From assembly GCF_002975405.1 (NCBI RefSeq), contig NZ_PCPS01000008.1:62001-126000 (forward strand): DNA of 64,000 nucleotides. The letters are read 5' to 3'. Made by a program: the position numbers and the translations under genes. Shown here piece after piece: positions 61,664-64,000 of the stretch. Below the pieces are notes generated by a model. That model had not been told where the DNA came from. It did not search any database and saw only the letters and a list, made by a program, of their open reading frames with translations. Position 1 is the stretch's first letter. Each line of letters starts with the position of its first letter. Source of the DNA: Arthrobacter sp. MYb229. Its GTDB lineage: Bacteria > Actinomycetota > Actinomycetes > Actinomycetales > Micrococcaceae.

Positions 61664-62620
61664 CTAGATGCCGCGCCCTCGGCGGTGCGCCCACCCGAGC
61701 AGCCGCTGCGCGCTGACCAGCCGTGAGACGACCGCGAGGGCCAGCAGGGCACGACGCTCGGTGGGTGAGCGCCGCAGCGTCTGCAGGGCGCCGCGAACCG
61801 CCTCCCTGCGCTGCCCGAGAGCCGCATTGGCAAAGGCCCTGCGCCCGAGGAGCCGGGCATGGCCATGCGGATCGAGGCTCAGCACCGGATGCTTGTGCAG
61901 CTCGTAGTCGATGGCCTGGATGATGACGGCCCAGTTCTGCGAGAACTGCGAGCCGCCCCAGCGGACCCGAACCAGCGGATCTGCGGCCACCGCAATGTCA
62001 CCTGCCTGCACGGCACGCAGCAGCCAATCGAAATCCTCGCCGTAGCTGCCCGGCAGCTGTTCATCCACCAGCCCGATTTGATCAAGCAGGGCGCTTCGCT
62101 TGACCATCACCGAGGAGGGGTGGGCTTCCATGACCCGGCGCCGAACCAGACTGCGCAAGGTCAGGTCCTCGGCTTGCGGTACCCGGATATTGGAGTGCCC
62201 CTGGTAGTCCACGATCACCCCGGTGACCGCAGTCAGCGCGGCAGGGTCAGCGAGCACCGCGACCTGAGCCGTGAGCTTGCCTGGCAGCCAGATATCGTCG
62301 TCATCGCAGAATGCCACGTACGCCCCACGAGCCTGAAGAATTCCAGAATTCCGGGCTCCTGCCAGACCGGGCGTACGATCGTTGGCGATGACCCGCACCG
62401 TGCGGTCGCTCCCGTCGTGGACCAACGAGGTATCCGGAACGCTTTTGTCGAAGACCACGATGCACTCGATCGTTCCGTCATAGTCCTGGTCCATCACCCC
62501 TTCGATGGCCAGCTTCAACAGCTCCGGACGGTTATGCGTGGCAATGACCACGCTGACCATCGTTTCGCCGTTGGCCTCGGATGCTTCGCGTGCGGCTTGT
62601 TTTGCAGATGTGTCGCTCAA
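61664..62620 (-). CDS. Glycosyltransferase family 2
   Basis: A 318-residue cytoplasmic GT-A enzyme without membrane helices. The nucleotide-binding start is VSVVIATHNRPELLKLAIEG, the metal site is YVAFCDDDDIWLPGKL, and the catalytic acidic pair is in GSYGEDFDWLLRAVQ. It would add one sugar to the lipid-linked repeat unit. The start is placed at the TTG at 62620 because GGGGAGA stands at the right distance before it. The frame can be extended to a TTG at 62632, but that lies in the ribosome site. The polymerase gene lies upstream on the same strand. Confidence 0.88.
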   Translation of the reverse strand: MSDTSAKQAAREASEANGETMVSVVIATHNRPELLKLAIEGVMDQDYDGTIECIVVFDKSVPDTSLVHDGSDRTVRVIANDRTPGLAGARNSGILQARGAYVAFCDDDDIWLPGKLTAQVAVLADPAALTAVTGVIVDYQGHSNIRVPQAEDLTLRSLVRRRVMEAHPSSVMVKRSALLDQIGLVDEQLPGSYGEDFDWLLRAVQAGDIAVAADPLVRVRWGGSQFSQNWAVIIQAIDYELHKHPVLSLDPHGHARLLGRRAFANAALGQRREAVRGALQTLRRSPTERRALLALAVVSRLVSAQRLLGWAHRRGRGI

Positions 62621-62718
62621 TGTTCTCCCCAATCATTCACCTGGCAACTGAACTTCCTGGCTTGCCCCGCACCGGGACGGGTGCGGGCAACGCTGTGTGA
62701 TATAGCTGGCTAGCGCAT

Positions 62719-64000
62719 TTACACACCGCTTTTCCGCGGCTTGGAGCGCCGCTGCAGCGCGAGGGCCGGCAGCAGCCCGAGCAGAGACAGCGAGACAAGC
62801 ACGACCTCGGGCTGGTTCTTGGATTCGCTGGTGGTCGTCGCACGCAGGATCTCACCCGCACGGGTATCGCTGACCGTCAAGTCAATGAGGGAATCGCGCA
62901 ATTCAATCTCCCGCGCCAGCTCGGGGTCGATGTCCAGCAGCGAGTCCACCTCAATTTGCTCGGGGGTATCGGGCGACAACGCCATCAGCTGCTCCTGAAG
63001 ATCCCGCAAGACCTGTTCCTTGCGCTGGGCCAGGAACTCGTTTCGCACCGCCAGATACTCCTCGGCAATCAGGCTCATCACCTCGGTGGTCCGCCGCTTG
63101 TCGGTGCTCGCGTAGTTCAAATGCAGCACGCGGCTATTGGGCGTGGCGGAAATCGACACGGCGCTGCGGATCTCGGCATTGCTCAGCTCCGGATAGGCGG
63201 CGTTGACCTTGTCCAGCGTGCTCTGCGTGAGCACCAGAGCCGCTTCGGTATCCACGGTGATGCTGCGCGAACCCTCACCCGCCGTGCCGGATAAATACAT
63301 CGGGGTGGGAGCCAGCAATAGCGAGGTCTGCGCGATGTATTGGGCGGGTCTGCTCGACGTCCAGAGCACACCGAGCGCCAGCGCGCAGGACATCGCCGAC
63401 AGCAGCACGATCTTCTGCCGGCGGTGCAGCACGAAATAGCCGGTGAGCTGAGGCAAGTCCTGCGGATCGAGTGCGGCGTAGCGTTCCCGCCACATCAGCC
63501 CCAGCCCGAGCATGATCGTCAGCAGCGGCATGCCCAGGGTGTCGTAGATGAACATCTGCAGGGCGAAAAAGCACAGCAGGGACATCCCTACCAGCTGCAA
63601 CGCAGTCTGCACGCGCCAGAAATGCCACGCCTGCCAGAGGAAGAAGAGCAGGAAGAACGCGGCCCCTACCAAGCCTTGGGAAAAGATCACCAGCCAGATA
63701 TGACCCTGCGTTCCCAACGGCGGCACCTCGCAGGCGGGACAGTCCGGGGTGCCGCCACCGGCGATGGACGCGAAGCTTCCCTGGATGTCGCGGGTGCTGC
63801 CGAAACCGGCCACCGGGGATCCCTCGGCGGTGCTCAGCACGGTCTGCGTCAGCAGCTGCGAGCGGCGTTCGTTGCTGTGCGCGTTGTCAAGCCTTTCAAG
63901 AGCGGTATCGGCCAGCGGGCTAATCGAGAAAGCGACGGCACCAACCAGGACCGTGAGCACCACGGCGGCCACGAGCTTGAAACGGTGCCGCTGCGGGCCG
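62719..64000 (-). CDS. O-antigen ligase/polymerase-like protein fused to a C-terminal Wzz-type domain (5' end outside window)
   Basis: About 427 residues are visible and the frame stays open to the window edge. The left part is a polytopic membrane protein with the loop FGSTRDIQGSFASIAGGGTP, then GHIWLVIFSQGLVGAAFFLL and further helices, typical of Wzy/O-antigen ligases. After LTGYFVLHRRQKIVLLSAMS the sequence turns into a Wzz-like unit: a helix, then YIAQTSLLLAPTPMYLSG and VNAAYPELSNAEIRSAVSIS, a coiled coil, and a last helix (VVLVSLSLLGLLPALALQRR). Polymerase and chain-length control are thus joined in one chain. No break is seen in the frame. Confidence 0.8.
   Translation of the reverse strand, partial: GPQRHRFKLVAAVVLTVLVGAVAFSISPLADTALERLDNAHSNERRSQLLTQTVLSTAEGSPVAGFGSTRDIQGSFASIAGGGTPDCPACEVPPLGTQGHIWLVIFSQGLVGAAFFLLFFLWQAWHFWRVQTALQLVGMSLLCFFALQMFIYDTLGMPLLTIMLGLGLMWRERYAALDPQDLPQLTGYFVLHRRQKIVLLSAMSCALALGVLWTSSRPAQYIAQTSLLLAPTPMYLSGTAGEGSRSITVDTEAALVLTQSTLDKVNAAYPELSNAEIRSAVSISATPNSRVLHLNYASTDKRRTTEVMSLIAEEYLAVRNEFLAQRKEQVLRDLQEQLMALSPDTPEQIEVDSLLDIDPELAREIELRDSLIDLTVSDTRAGEILRATTTSESKNQPEVVLVSLSLLGLLPALALQRRSKPRKSGV

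Overview
The window is high-GC actinobacterial DNA. It has GTG and TTG starts, many 4-bp ATGA/GTGA start-stop overlaps, a C50 carotenoid (decaprenoxanthin-type) operon, an ilvD/ilvBNC block and large LuxR-family ATPase regulators. Gene content fits the Micrococcaceae (Arthrobacter/Glutamicibacter-like), but this is inferred from gene content alone; there is no rRNA here to confirm it.

Layout. (1) 1-14.5 kb, mixed chromosome: the tail of a CueP-like copper protein, an RND efflux permease, an XRE regulator overlapping a nonsense-interrupted nucleotidyltransferase, an OsmC protein, malate:quinone oxidoreductase, a peptide-type ABC binding lipoprotein, a 2-hydroxyacid dehydrogenase, two identical tRNA-Lys genes enclosing a paralogous gene pair (one copy decayed), a peroxiredoxin and tRNA-Leu. 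(2) 14.6-23.7 kb, pigment locus: a MarR gene, then an SDR and a TspO-like gene transcribed away from a MarR-crtE-crtB-crtI-crtYe-crtYf-crtEb-idi operon. These enzymes would make GGPP, phytoene and lycopene, then add two C5 units and cyclise to a C50 carotenoid. (3) 23.8-25.0 kb: an N5-(carboxyethyl)ornithine synthase/alanine dehydrogenase-like enzyme. (4) 25.1-33.8 kb, first surface-polysaccharide block: a LAL regulator, a hyaluronan-synthase-like GT2, a nucleotide-sugar dehydrogenase, an epimerase and a secreted deacetylase. (5) 33.9-40.0 kb: ilvD and ilvBNC, with a visible ilvB leader peptide and attenuator. (6) 40.0-41.65 kb: an AT-rich island with two unrecognised genes, bounded by a 120-bp duplication of the ilvC 3' end. 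(7) 41.7-64 kb, second polysaccharide block: pyruvyl transferase, FrhB-like protein, two tandem LAL regulators, the priming sugar transferase, a GH26-like secreted hydrolase, an APH-fold kinase, a sulfotransferase, a CDP-glycerol-type transferase, a flippase, a Wzz/degenerate BY-kinase protein, an Alg14/Alg13-like pair, a GT2, and a polymerase fused to a Wzz domain that runs off the window.

Together the polysaccharide genes cover precursor synthesis, priming, assembly, flipping, polymerisation, chain-length control and decoration (pyruvyl, possibly sulfate and polyol phosphate). Three LAL regulators sit inside this locus, two of them preceded by short translated leaders, so control is probably elaborate. 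The most unusual structure is the ilvC-bounded island, which looks like an integrated cassette with two genes of unknown function.
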